Counted from the first letter of the stretch, positions 24,290-36,543 are shown. The stretch: 64,000 nt of DNA from Antedon bifida (GCA_963402885.1 OY727100.1:7551501-7615500); one strand, 5' to 3'. Notes: generated from the letters alone by a model not told the origin. Translations and numbers: made by a program.

Positions 24290-24740
24290 AAAATGGCGAA
24301 TAGAAGAGGCCTAGGCTAGCCTATTTCGTCGAACTCTCATTGATATTGCTCTCTTTCTTCCACACCTCTCAGTTCTGTTTGCTAATATAACATTATTTTT
24401 TGGGATAGGCCCTTTAACGCCAAAAAATTCTACAAATTGTACAGGTAAAGATAGCGGCGCCTAATAATAATATAATAGGGCCTAGCCTAGGCCTAGCTAG
24501 GCTAATATAAGCCCTACTACGCAGGTAGGCAGTAGAGGTCTCTACGCCTAGAGTATAGCTAGGCCTAGAGGCCTATGTCTTCTACTAGCTAGACCTAGGC
24601 TAGGTAGGATAAGCCTACTTACTAGGCTAGGCGTAGCCTAGAGGAGTAAGCAGATAGGCTAGCTAGTTAGTAGGCTTCTCTGAACCCATCTAACTAGCAT
24701 ACTCGATCCTCCGTGCGTGCCGTGCTAGGTCTAGGGTAGG
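24290..24740. repeat. GGCCTA-rich palindromic tract
   Basis: Many overlapping AGGCCTAG, CTAGGC and GCTAGC words occur here in both orientations. The same word is scattered over the whole window, so this is the densest local patch of a genome-wide low-complexity signature. Confidence 0.5.
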
Positions 24741-24949
24741 CCCCAATAAGGGTAGGCCACCAGTGCAATGGCAATGGAATCGGTTGTGCTTGAAATCAGC
24801 CACGTTTTATTTTAGTCTCTATAATTTATAATATCAACATCTGGTCAGTGGTATTTTGTATGACGCACCACTAACACTGACAGTAAAATTAATGTCTATT
24901 AATAAATCGTTCTTTTACGTAATTTGTTGCAAATAAATAAAAGTCTGAC

Positions 24950-26243
24950 GCATGAGGGCCGATTTTTTTATACCTATCTCGCATATACATGGTTAATTTC
25001 GAGTGTTGACAATGTGCGAGGCATGCGCGGCATGCCAAATATTTGTGCGAGGCATCATTTTATCATTTCCAAAAGTGCGAGGCATGCGAGGCATATAGTT
25101 TACAATTTCAAAAAGGTGCGAGGCATATCTTAACGTGCTATTATGCTATATTAGGCATAATAATCAATTATTTATATTTGTATAATAGGCCTAGCGTATC
25201 TAAATAGATTCAATACACTCAACATGTTTATTTTTATGTAACGATTGTTTTTTTCATTCAAGTCATATCGTGTCAAATTTTACTTTTACAAAAGTGCCCA
25301 AACTGTTCAAAAGTTGTGCATCCGTAATTCGGTATGCGCCATATTTTAAAAATCTGAACGACAGTCTTCAACTTTCGATAAACAATAATTGTTATAGCGG
25401 CACAAATGAATGCCATGTTTGTTGGCATTTCGAGCGCGTTCACCTTACAATTAATTTAACATGTCTCTCGAACATAGCAGAGTGAAAATAATATTTTGTC
25501 ACACCCCCGCGCCTTGATCCGGTAGACCCGAGAGATGGAAAATCCCTCTTTACTATTTAGCAAGTAGCGGCGGAGTGATTCTGCCCTGAAAGGATTTGGC
25601 CTTGTGGCGATTCCCCTCCTATATAGCACATGGTTTCAGCAGCAACGCACAGACTTCTCTCTGGGCGGCGTGCCAAAGACATTTTTGACATTCCATTCTC
25701 TAGGAAAACGTGTACCTCTCTCGCAAATAAAATGAACAGCGATGGCCCGGACAAGTTCAATAACTGGCGGTGAATAAAAGGTAACTGATATGCCGATCAA
25801 ATAACATGCCGCAAAGAAAAAAAATTTTGAGAGAATTCTGGAGCGCGTGTGAGAAAGACTTGCGTCCGCCAATCGTATTACTAGGCCTAAAATTAAACTT
25901 TACCTAATATGCTTAGCCCTAACCTAGAGGCCTATGCAGAAAACAATTTAATCAATTTTTATATAATAATAATTGGTGTAATATTTTAATAATGATACAC
26001 TATTCCTGTTTTAGTAGGCTAGGTATATATTACGATTTTTATTTATTGTTGTCCATGTACGTACTAATAAACCGGGCGCTAGTTTCCTTCACTTGTATTT
26101 GTACTTGAATACCACACATTAGAAATATACCTCATGAGTACTTTAATGAAAGAATTACATGAAAAGTAACAAATAAATCCTTAAATTAATGATTTTACAC
26201 TGTTCGCGAATTTCACGATGTTCAATATTTTTGTTTCTACGAT
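24950..26243. other. No gene recognised; GTGCGAGGCAT repeats
   Basis: GTGCGAGGCAT occurs several times between 25012 and 25130, and its reverse complement appears near 27539-27588. The higher-GC patch 25500-25760 has short frames with no known motif. I see no RNA gene that I can name. Confidence 0.35.
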
Positions 26244-26253
26244 AATATAGGAC

Positions 26254-26956
26254 GTATCTGGATATTCACCCCCTAGCGGTTTACCCCCCGGACAACCACC
26301 ACCTGGACAACTACCCCTTTAGGACAACTACCCCCCGGACAAATATCCCCCGGACAACTACCCCCTTAGGACAACTACCCCCCCGGACAACTATCCCTCG
26401 GACAATTACGTATTACCCCCTAGGAACAATTACCCCCCGGACAACTACCCCCCTGAAAATTACCCCCCCCCCCCCCCCTGGTAATTACCCCGCTACTACC
26501 TCTGGACCTGGACAATACTCCGAGGGCAAATAATGTTTCAGGACAACTACCTCTGTAAGACAACTAACCCCTGGACAACTACCACCCAGACAACTATCCC
26601 TTTAGAACAACTACCCCCCGGACGGACAACTACCACCCAGACCATTCAACAACCGGACAATTACCCTAAGGGGGTAGTTGTCCGGGGGGGTAGTTGTCCG
26701 GGGGGTTGTTATCCTAAGGGGGTAGTTATCCTAAGGGGGTAGTTGTCCTAAGGGGGTAGTTGTCCGGGGGGTAGTTGTCCGGGGGGTAGTTGTCCGGGGG
26801 GTAGTTGTCCGGGGGGTAGTTGTCCGGGGGGTAGTTGTCCGGGGGGTAGTTGTCCGGGGGGTAGTTGTCCTAAGGGGGTAGTTGTCCTAAGGGGGTAGTT
26901 GTCCGGGTGGTAAACATCCGGGGGGTAACTGTCTAGGGGGTAGGTGTCCTAGAACC
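26254..26956. mobile_element. Foldback element made of GGACAACTACCCC units
   Basis: The left half (26270-26665) is a run of CGGACAACTACCCCC / CCTTAGGACAACTACC units; the right half (26666-26940) is the same unit on the other strand (GGGGTAGTTGTCCGG). Outer ends are unlike the units but inverted to each other (CACCCCCTAGCGGTTTACC versus CTACCCCCTAGACAGTTACC). The whole is flanked by a perfect 10-bp direct repeat AATATAGGAC (26244-26253 and 26957-26966). This is the build of foldback/Mutator-like elements, which make 9-10-bp duplications. Confidence 0.75.
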
Positions 26957-26966
26957 AATATAGGAC

Positions 26967-27774
26967 TAAAACTCAGTGGAATCCGTCAATTTCTCATGCA
27001 TTTATTGGTGAAAAACACGTTTTATTTCAATATATTTTTTAATCTGTCAAATAAAAATACTGTAATAATGTTACTGCTGATAGGCCTACTGTTCTGTTTT
27101 CAAAGAATAATAATCGATCCTAAATCAAGACCTAGGACATCCTACTAAGGATATTATGATGAATTGTTCTATTTTATTCTTTTAAAGGTTAACGAAACCG
27201 TGTACAGTATTAACAGTAACATTTTTCCTTACTAACTGACAAAATCTTCACCAAATAATGCGTTAAATATATAGATTCCACAGAGTTTTTAGCCCTCTAA
27301 TTAATTTTGCTCTTTTGACGTTCCATAGAAACCAAAATATTGAACATTGAGTGTGAGAAATTCGCCTGTAAAATCACCAATTTAACGGATTTATTCTTCA
27401 TTAAAGTAGGCCTACTAATTCTAAGGTGTGGTATTCAGGATAAAGCATGGTTAACAAATTATTACAAGGCAGGTGCAAAAGGGAACTAGCCTACTAGCGG
27501 GCCTAGGCTACTTCAATTTTGAGAAATGATAAAATGATGCCTCGCATTTTTTGATGATGGTAAAACGATACCTCGCACTTTGTTACTACCCGCTAATTTC
27601 TCACGATCCATAAAAATATTTTAGTTTTATTTTAAAGATAATTTATTTAACATGCTTTGGCATTTATTTTTCAGACAGTACTGAGGAGAAAGGACAGTTT
27701 GATTAATATAAAATATAAAAAATTTATATTTGCCATCATTTTGTTGAAAGCAGCATGATATTTTATTTTCTATA
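26967..27774. other. 5' flank of the NEURL2-like gene
   Basis: No gene recognised. The proximal part should contain the promoter and 5' UTR of the NEURL2-like gene, and no clear TATA box is visible. The stretch 27535-27590 holds inverted copies of the GTGCGAGGCAT repeat from 25.0-25.1 kb. Confidence 0.4.
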
Positions 27775-30568
27775 ATGCCTCAAATGAGATTTCACAAAAA
27801 TCATGGGTATAACATTGTACTTGCCGATGACTGCCAAATAGCAAAACGAAAGTTTAGCTTTGCAAATGCAATAACATTTGGACAACATCCTCTTAAGTCA
27901 GGTGACTTGTTCTTGTTTGAGATTGAATCACAAGAGCTTGGTTGGAGTGGACACTTAAGATGTGGGCTTACACAATATAATCCAGAAAATTTAAAATGCC
28001 ATAACAAGGCAATGTCATGGCAGGATGCACAGCCTGTTTTACAACCACAACCACGTCATGCTGGAGCACCACCATCTTATAATGACGAAGCTGGCTTAGA
28101 ATTCATACCTCAATACTCAATGCCTGATTTAACAAACATGGGAAAATCGTGGATGCATGCAGTTACTAAATACCCAACTCGGTCCGATGACTACCCAACG
28201 GAATTGGACAATCCATTTGAAGTTGTGAAAAATACTAAAAATGCAAACAAATTCTTACAAAACTTAGGAAATGTTTTAATTGTTGGCAAAAATACAATTC
28301 CAAAGAGATATTTAGTACGTGATGAGTTTGCCATAGATATAGAATTGAATGGAAAAGTATCAAATCGGAGATATTCTGCCATTTGTGTTGGCAGTAGGAT
28401 AGGAATTACATACAACATTCAAGGGGATAGTGCTTATATGTATTTTATAATCAATGGTGAAGAAAGTAGTGGTACAAAGATGGAATGGGCTAACTTATCT
28501 GCCCCATTTTTTCCAGTTGTTGACGTGTATGGTGTTACAAAACAAGTCAGAATATTACAGATTTCATACAGTAAGTCATATTTGAAGTACTGAGGCCCTA
28601 AAAAGGGAACATAAACATTTGTATTCTTGTCCCACATTGTCATTTATAAGTGAAAAGGTTCATCTGGAAATTTATTTTGTGTTAAAGGTAGAATTTTCTT
28701 TTGGATGATCCAAAAAAGATACTGAATAAAAACAACAACACTTTGTTCTCGACCTTTCTCTGGTTAATCAACTCTGCTTAATCATGAGTGAGTTTATGCA
28801 TTTTGCGAACGATTTTAAGAAATCTAGTCTGTTGTTGAGCCATCTATTGAACATGAGTTGAGTTTTCCATAGTGTGAAAAGAACAAATCAATTAAGATAA
28901 GAAAACATGGTAACACAATTACAGAACAATAACAACTAACTAAGGAAAGCCCCTCCCCGACAATCCCATTTGAGAAAATCTAAATGTTTAATAGGTGGCG
29001 AGTAGAACAAAAGCGAGTTTTCATAAAACCGTTCCGATGTGCAGTTTCAGTAATTTTTTGGATCATTGTCACAAATAACTCTCATTACGTATGTTTCCCA
29101 GCAGTTTGAAAATACCTTTAGAAACTTTCTTGTGACAAAAGTATAAACACTGCACACAGTCCACAAATTTTTTTAAAAAAGTAAAAACAATTTCAAGTTT
29201 ATAACAAGAATCTGGTTTACATTTTAAACAGCTTCACAATAACTCTAACATTCAAAAACCCTTCTTACACTCAAAATATCCTTTAAACTACTGTACTATA
29301 CCCATAATTGTTACATTGCACTTTGTATTGGGGTCTGGCTTTGGAGCCTTGTTTTACTCGACTTTGATGTCATTTTAATAGATGGTGGAGCTTGTTTGTT
29401 CATCCTGATGTATTGTGTAACATAATCAGTTGTAGGAGCATCGTTTGCATGCTTTGCTTGTTGTGTGATACTCATTTTGCTTCTCAAAAAAGGGACCTTG
29501 TGGGGGTCCGGTGGGCGAAGTTTGTTTGTTCATCTCTTTCATTTCAACCAACCATTTTTTTATCATCTTAAATTTTCTTCCAAATAGAAAATAAAAGGTT
29601 GACTTGCATATTACACTTTTTGAAACCATTACCATAGTAATGTTTGAAACAGAATAACATAGCTCCACAACAATTACCAATGGACGTTTAATTTCATGCA
29701 ATATCAGTCAGGCAGTAAAATGCAAATGATGTTGAAGCTTTAAATCTATTTCATTCCTATAATATTAATCAAAACAATAGTTTATCCAATTGTTTGTGCG
29801 TTTGCTTAAATGCTAGAAGTAGTAGGTAGTTTACTTGATGCTCCTACAGGCAACTTAATACTGGTCTATAACAAATCTTTCTCCATTCTGCAAATTTTAG
29901 ATATTTTTTTACATACTTATTTTCCACTTCATACTTATAACAAGAAATGTTTCTGAATTACAATAACTGAATTAAACCTCTTTCTCTCAGGGTGCAAAAG
30001 CAATCATTTAATGGTTGATACTAAACACCAGGCAACTTACTACAATATTCCACTCTATTGTTCACATAGATCAATCAACTTCTAACCAGATTTAAGTATA
30101 CACTATAAACAGCTTCACAATAAATCTTACAATAAAAAATTCTTCTTACAATCAAAATATCCTTATTTATATTTATTTAACTACTGTGGAGTAGCTTTTT
30201 GTTGAGGAGTTGAGTAATTGGTCAGATGTTTGCCCCACTCTTACGTAATTTTGTAGTTTATACTAATGTAAGTACATTGAAAACAGTAATTAAACCCAAA
30301 ACCTACAGATTACTAGCCTCCAGATTAAAAATGACCACCTCATACATAAGGCTGTGCGTGCTCACACAATTATGTCTGATTAGGGCAGTTACTACATACT
30401 GCTTAGGATCCTAATCCTCATGCTACCCTGATCTCACTTTTGTGTTTTATTTCAGTGCCTTCATTACAAGAATTATGCCGTGATGTCATCATATCGCAGA
30501 TAACTTCTTCTGCAATTGGAGGATTGCCATTGCCTGCCAAGCTTAAATACTTTTTGAAGTTTGAATAA
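27775..30568 (+). CDS. NEURL2: NEURL2-like neuralized/SOCS-box protein, 2 exons
   Basis: Exon 1 is 27775-28570 (265 codons plus 1 nt, donor GTAAGT); exon 2 is 30456-30568 (after TTATTTCAG, stop TAA). The join makes an in-frame ATG, giving 302 aa (human protein 285 aa). Residues 5-265 form a neuralized repeat: RFHKNHGYNI, ELGWSGHLRCGL, SMPDLTNMGKSW and FPVVDVYGVTK are family signatures. Residues 267-302 form the SOCS box, with an Elongin-BC contact SLQELCRDVI and a Cullin-5-type LPLP motif. In vertebrates this protein (Ozz) is the substrate receptor of a Cullin-RING ubiquitin ligase in muscle. A proline-rich insertion of about 35 residues (about 78-112), absent from the human protein, carries a PPSY motif. 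The start is the first ATG in frame. Confidence 0.92.
28571..30455 (+). other. Intron of the NEURL2-like gene
   Basis: A GT-AG intron of 1885 bp. If it is not spliced, the frame ends seven codons in, and an AATAAA at 28725-28730 follows. Diverged direct repeats at about 29200-29300 and 30090-30190 share AACAGCTTCACAATAA and CAAAATATCCTT. Confidence 0.75.
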
Positions 30569-30569
30569 C

Positions 30570-33500
30570 ACAGAAAATATTTATCAAGCCGAACTACAAC
30601 TTACTGTTAGTTTAGTCCTTTATTTAATTCAGTGATGTGTTATCTTCAGAGGAGGATCCAGGATTCTTTAAACTGAAAAGCTCTATAATTTTAATCTAAG
30701 ATTTTAAGATTTTTGATTTCATTTTAGCTGTCACAAAATGCCCTTAGAAAGAATACCCTCTGTTTTCCTTCATTTTCAAATTTTTTTGAAAAGAAGTTTT
30801 TTAATAATGCTTGTTTTTTTTCTAGGAAATGATTTCTATAATAATAAAAAAAAAACTTGAGATGGTTGATAATTTTTAAAATAGATTCTTTCACTAGAAA
30901 GATGGTAGATGAAGAGACAGAGTTAAAATGTATATTATATTCCACGAAAACTAGTCTCCTAAACCAATGGGCCATTTTCATTCGGACTCGATGTATGCAT
31001 GCTTGGTTCTTAGACCAAACATTTAATTAAGTTTTGATAATTAACGAGAGGGAGTATACTAGCATGCAATTTTTGTTTACAATATCCTTCCTCTACCGTC
31101 CCAATCAAAAGCTCCCTTTATGTAAATTAGAAAACCCTTGAATTATTGTTATTTTTAATAAATAACATAGTTTTGTGTACATTTCATTCACAATGATATA
31201 CAGTGTATTTATTAAAATCATTTTCATACTAAAATTAAATTGATAACTCCTTGTGATTGTTTTTTTTATTTTTTATTTTGTGTCGTGTATCTCTAAAATG
31301 TGTAAACATAACATTTCGTAAGTCAACATATCAGCATTTACTTTGTGTTAAGTTACTTTGTTAAGTTGTGCACCTCCTATTTTTTAATGATGTCCGAGTT
31401 GCGCAACGTAGCTTGTGCGCAATTTTATGAATTTCAATATGATTGTCCATAGATTAAAAACAAAAATTCATTTTTATTGATACTTGGTAAAAGTTTAATT
31501 CATATCAAGAGCAAGGCTTTCTGTGGATTAAAAATGGCATGTTTCATAAAAGTTACGCATGCACATTTAAAATTTTAAAATTCGCAAAATTAATTTCTAA
31601 TCAACACGAATCATTTTGCGTATGTCAAATATTCCCACGCATGCAACCTTTTTTACGTGTACGGTGTATTTCCCCCAGACAGTAGCCCAGAAATTTTCTG
31701 GCTGTTACACGGATAATAGGATAAGCTTTTAAACTGTTATGATCGCAAACCCTACCCCAAAACAAACAAAAAAACAACACAAAACATCATAATAAATTTA
31801 TGATTTATTTAGTCGACTTATTTAGTTAACTAATGCGAAAAGTTATCGTTTAAATCAAACTAAGAACGTTTTTTTAAAATACCCCCTTTATTTAAAGTAA
31901 AGTTTATAAAATGTGGTACAAAACAATACTTGGTACATTACTATAGAGTTAGTCTGGGCTCCAGACGGAGTTTTGTAAAAATATAAATATTTTTGCACAT
32001 ATGGCGTTTCATACGTGTATTACTTGAGTTTGGATACTCCGTCTGGGGAAACACGCATAAGTCACGTGGTTTGACACCAAGAATTCTTGGTGCATAAATT
32101 ATCCAGTTGACTAGTTTCAGCCGCATGCCATTGGCTACTCACTCGTACGTCGTTTTAATATTCATATTTCAGAATTTCAAAGACTCAACGTCTAAGACGA
32201 TGCGCATGCGCTATGTTACGTTTAGACAATGTGTACTTGGGTACATTGATGAAAGTTTCTGAAGGCTAAAAATGATTTTATATGCCTAGTAGTCTGGTAA
32301 ACATTTGATGAGATTTTTCCCAAGAACATGAAAACTCGTCTTGATATGATATGATAGGCTATAGCTTCACCGGCAAATCTAACATTGAATGGATCATTTA
32401 TTATGCGGAGAAAATTTGATTTAATTCCCACCCAGACCCTGTCCTGTTCTGTGTGGTGGTGTAGCTAGCCCTGTTGTGTGCCGGTCGGTGGTGGTATGTA
32501 CCTTATTGACGTTTTTGGAAGGTCATACGTACGAGTTGAGTAGCCCTACGAAGGAGGCCTAGGCCAGGACTGGACTAAACAATTAATATTAATAAACAAA
32601 ACAACTTGGCAACACGATTTTATATTTCAACAGTTGTTCAGTCTCGATCGTACATTCAGCACACTGTACGTACGTACGTACTCGATCTTTTTCGTTTTGA
32701 AACAAAATGATCATTGGTTGATTCGAAATCCATATTTACATACCGCCCGCCCCATATAGCCAAATACGGTATGATAACCTACGTCATTCTTATCGGATGT
32801 TTGCGGTTTGCAAATCGATTTCTATACGTGTTTCTCACAAGTCTGTATTTTCAGACAAAAATCGCGGTCGAAATAAAAACAAATAAATAAAAAAAAAGAC
32901 AATAAATACAGACTTGGGGCAAGTCTACTATAGAGTATATCAAATGTTAACACCTATTGTTGCTACAGTCACTGTACTGTTAAACACCATGCGGTGCTTA
33001 GTCAGCCGTAAAGTTGTTAATTTGCATAACAAATGTGTCCGCTTGTAAAGGCAACGGAGACGCGGAATCTAGGTTAGTAAGTTACTGTTTACCAGTTGGA
33101 CGATTGAACTAGTGTTCCAGTGTATAACAGTGTTAACGTAGATAGGAAGTATACAAGCAGTGGTGTCGTTAAGCCAGCTCACCGGTAAGCAGTGGTGTTG
33201 TTAAGCAAGCTAAAATAAAAGGAATACTGTTTGATTGTTGTCTGTCTACTGCGTTTTAGAAACAGCGACTACTACCAACTTGATTGTGTAACGGCAATAA
33301 AAGTAAACAGTAACTTACTAACCTAGATTGTGTTCACCGCTTAGATGAATGTGAATCCTTCCTGGTCATACCTTGGTCTATGAGAAAGAAGTTTATATGT
33401 AAGGCGACTGTCAATTAGCGCATCTTACCTGTCTGCAAAAACGCGTTTTGCTCATTTACTCAAAAGTACCTTTTTGTAGATAATGCCTTTTTCAAAGTAC

Positions 33501-34420
33501 GTCAGAAATGTACTCTTGTCTGCGGTGACCAATATGGATGCAATGATAGTACCAGCAGGGAGGTATACCTCCCTGGTACCAGTACCAGTATGGGTCAGAA
33601 GCAAGGGAAATTAGTATACTATATTCTAGATCCAAAGAGTATACCAGTTTTGTTTCGGACAAGGTACTACAGTATTTATAACTGAAAGGCGAAAATGTGT
33701 AATTGAAATTGAAATAAAACTCAAAGGTCAAGCCATCACATCCGGGAGTTTTATTTAATTTAATTTGTTTAATTGAATTGGTACATTCATTTAGTGTGAC
33801 AATACCTTCACATGTCCTATTCAGTTATTTGTTTACGGGATATACCCTTATTTGGATATAGTCTGTCTATGTCTATAAATCTAACTTCCTCACAAGGGAT
33901 TTCCTTCGTCTTTGTTAGTACTAATACCCTTCTCGTTTTGTAAACATTTGATTTGGTTTTTTCCCCTTATTTTTTCCCAGACTAAGAAAATATTTATTGC
34001 TACGTTCGCCCTCTTCAATCCATTTTACTCTAGAACATGTATACGTATATTATGTACCTTTTGTTTCATTATCATAAATATTTTCCAGCTTGGGGTTTTT
34101 TAAATTATATTTGTAATATAGTTTTGGTAATCAGTATTTTGCAATAGGTTGTTATTAAATTTCCAATAGCCTGGGCCGCTTTTGGACTCATCAAAACTGA
34201 TTTTAATTGAAATTGCTTGATGCTCTATCAAAATAGCTGGTCTTATATCACATGATATTACGTCATCGTGGTCAAGAATTTGTTTAGAAGTCAACCAGTA
34301 GTCAAGCCGTCTGTCAATTTGCTTGGATTTCCTACGCCAGGTATATTGTATTTTGTCTGGTTTTTATTTCTCCAGGCATCTTTAATATTAAGTTTTTTAT
34401 TACAATTGTAAACAGCCAAA
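30570..34420. other. No gene recognised; dispersed repeats
   Basis: AT-rich. About 31260-31640 matches 53165-53520 (shared TTATGAATTTCAAT and AACATATCAG words). A CA/TG-poor stretch holds a short GTACGTACGTAC run at 32667. Perfect inverted repeats near 33066 and 33303 are listed separately. No credible reading frame. Confidence 0.4.
33065..33330. repeat. 265-bp unit bounded by a perfect 26-bp inverted repeat
   Basis: AATCTAGGTTAGTAAGTTAC plus six more bases at 33066 recurs exactly inverted at 33303-33329. Between them lies a tandem duplication (AAGCAGTGGTGTCGTTAAGC versus AAGCAGTGGTGTTGTTAAGC) and AATAAAA signals. It may be a small DNA transposon. An LTR fragment was considered but has no support beyond the signal-like words. 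Confidence 0.45.
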
Positions 34421-34473
34421 ATATGCTAAAATGATTATGTTAAGAAATGTATATGCTAAAATGATTATGTTAA

Positions 34474-35015
34474 AGATGTATTGTCCCTTTGACCAATTCC
34501 AAAAAAAATTTTTTTTTAATTTCGAAAAAAGTGGGTCATTTTGAAGTATCATAATAGTTATTAACTTTCACCAAAAATTAGTAAAAAAAAAAATATTTAA
34601 CCGAAATACAGACATTTTTTTGTTCAAAAAATAACTTTGACTTCCAGTTAAAGTTTTCGATCAAAACATATCTCATAATGCAACGCGCTTGTTTGGCTAC
34701 TCTGTATGCATAATCATAAAACTTCCTCGCGATCTGTGTGAAAACACCTTCTCAACCGCGACGAGTTGTAAACAATCCTAATTAGCATCATGTATAATGC
34801 ATACTCGTGGTTTGAAATCGTTGTTTACTTACGCTTGTGATGATTTTCCAGACGAAATGTAATCAAATTAATTTACCGGTTAATTACGTAAACTTGTTGT
34901 TTTTGGCTCAAATTTTCGACTTAAAGTGAATACCTTTAATATTACTTTGATATGGCCAATTTAAATTTAGAATATTTTTTTTTTCATTTTTTGTGTTTCA
35001 AGGGACAATACATCT
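34474..35015. mobile_element. TTAA-flanked MITE (piggyBac/Kolobok-type)
   Basis: A 542-bp element with inverted ends AGATGTATTGTCCCTT, flanked by TTAA (34470-34473 and 35016-35019). The neighbouring duplicate ATGATTATGTTAAGAAATG (about 34431-34449) looks like the unoccupied site. TTAA duplications are made by piggyBac and Kolobok transposases; none is encoded here. Confidence 0.7.
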
Positions 35016-35529
35016 TTAAGAAATGAATATGTTTAAGAAAATGAATACGCTAAGAAATTAATACGCTAAGAAATTAATACGCTAAGTGAATGTGTTAAGA
35101 ACTTAACATTTAAGGACTTTCATAAACACTGGTTTTACTTTCGAAATGTTTTGAAAACCATCATCTGAGTGAGTTTAAGGGTGGGGAGTTGGGTCGAATA
35201 AATAATTGGTATACCATGTGCATGTACCAGAACCTCGATTCCCGGGCCGAGGATATTTGAAGTCGCTGGCTACAAAATTAAAGTAGACTGTTGTGTCGAA
35301 ATAGGTGTTTGTTTACGTTGAGGAAAAAGTTATTTTTTGTGTATGATGTTACATACCATGCTATTAGGAGTTTTTTTAAAAACAGAAATGTTAAGCTTTT
35401 GATTTCGGAATTATTTCCAGCTTCTTGTGTGTCGTGTGAACAATAATACTTAAAACTCGATTTGCTATGAAATCTTGTTTAATTCACATTTTGAAATACA
35501 AATATCATGAAAGTTATAAAAAAAAAACA

Positions 35530-36543
35530 CTATTGGTTGTCTGCTGCAGCATCCGGGATAGTTCTGCTGTTTCGCCGTCGATGCTTGCGTGCCCATCGCC
35601 AGATCCTTCGAAGCCACAGCACACGAATTCGCCAACGGTGGCGGCGAGGTTGGGCAGTAGTATTTTCCTGTTGATTACTGCCTACTGTTGCGTTATCACC
35701 ATCAATGGCTGGCGTCGTGGTCTCGTCACGACGTGCCATTACATCTCCTTGGTGTTGGTTCGTTGCTCCATCACCAGCACTGTGATCCATTACTCTATTC
35801 CTATCTTCGCTCTCAACTAACTGTCGTCTAGTCAGTAACGCCTGTGACTCCTCATTTGAGCGGGAATGTCCAACTTCTTGAACATCGGCTACACGATTAA
35901 ATTTACGTTGCCTGATTTCAACTATGTATTCGCATAGCTGTGCAAATTCTTCCTCTGCTTCGCGTTTCATTTCCATCCTCATTTCTTTTCTCAGAAAATA
36001 TCTCTTTCTAAAACTGTCATCTGGGAAAATCTGTAAATTCTTCGCATTTTCATCACGTTTTCTTGATTTCAAACTTATTTCGTATGCGTGTGCACACATC
36101 CGACGTCTGTTTTCATAATATTGTATTTTTTCATCTGTCGTTCCTCCGGGGAAAGCACCAGGCGGTGGTTCTTGTAAATTTTTAACTCGTCTATCGGCTA
36201 AGTCGACGTATAAATCGGACATCAGATCAGTAAACCGTTGAATCTCAGAACGGGCACTTGCTAGCAAGTTTCTGATTGTTCCAGCATCAGAATCATTTGT
36301 TGAATTTACTGGAACTTGTTTAGGTCTTCTAAACGATGACGGTAATTCGAGAGAGCGCTCTCGGTTGTTCGGTTCATGTCTATGACGGGTCCCAGACTTA
36401 CGCACAGGACCTTAATAACAAAAGAAATGAAAATGAATTGTTGTACAGTATAGGCCTAAATCAATTTAATAATCAATGCAATTACAGTATTATATAATAA
36501 AAATACTACATAAGTAAATTATCTTACCATTTGGCATATCCAT
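35530..36543 (-). CDS. Cassette protein A, copy 3 (unknown family, intact)
   Basis: Exon 1 (36543-36528) encodes MDMPN plus one base; a 117-bp intron (36527-36411; donor GTAAGA, acceptor TATTAAG) precedes exon 2 (36410-35530). The protein is 298 aa. It begins with a Pro/Arg-rich stretch, has two predicted helical parts (about 49-87 and 98-178, the second rich in Arg, Lys and Glu with RKEMRMEMKREAEEEF), a Gln/Asp/Thr-rich linker, and a tail rich in Trp and Arg (RHRWRIRVLWLRRIW). No enzyme motif, zinc finger or membrane helix is seen. Compared with copy 4 it has one extra residue in SDLYVD and lacks three residues (ANS) at the site where a MITE entered copy 1. A nucleic-acid-binding role would fit the charge pattern but is a guess. 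Confidence 0.65.

Noticed and set aside
25500-25760. Possible structured RNA gene in a GC-richer patch
   Set aside because: Compared from memory with spliceosomal, RNase P, 7SK and U3 RNAs; no characteristic motif matched.
26533-26742. Threonine/proline-rich reading frame
   Set aside because: It is the translation of the foldback minisatellite units.
33000-33330. Solo LTR of a retrovirus-like element
   Set aside because: AATAAA words and TG/CA-like ends are too common in AT-rich DNA; no primer-binding site, target duplication or internal region was seen.
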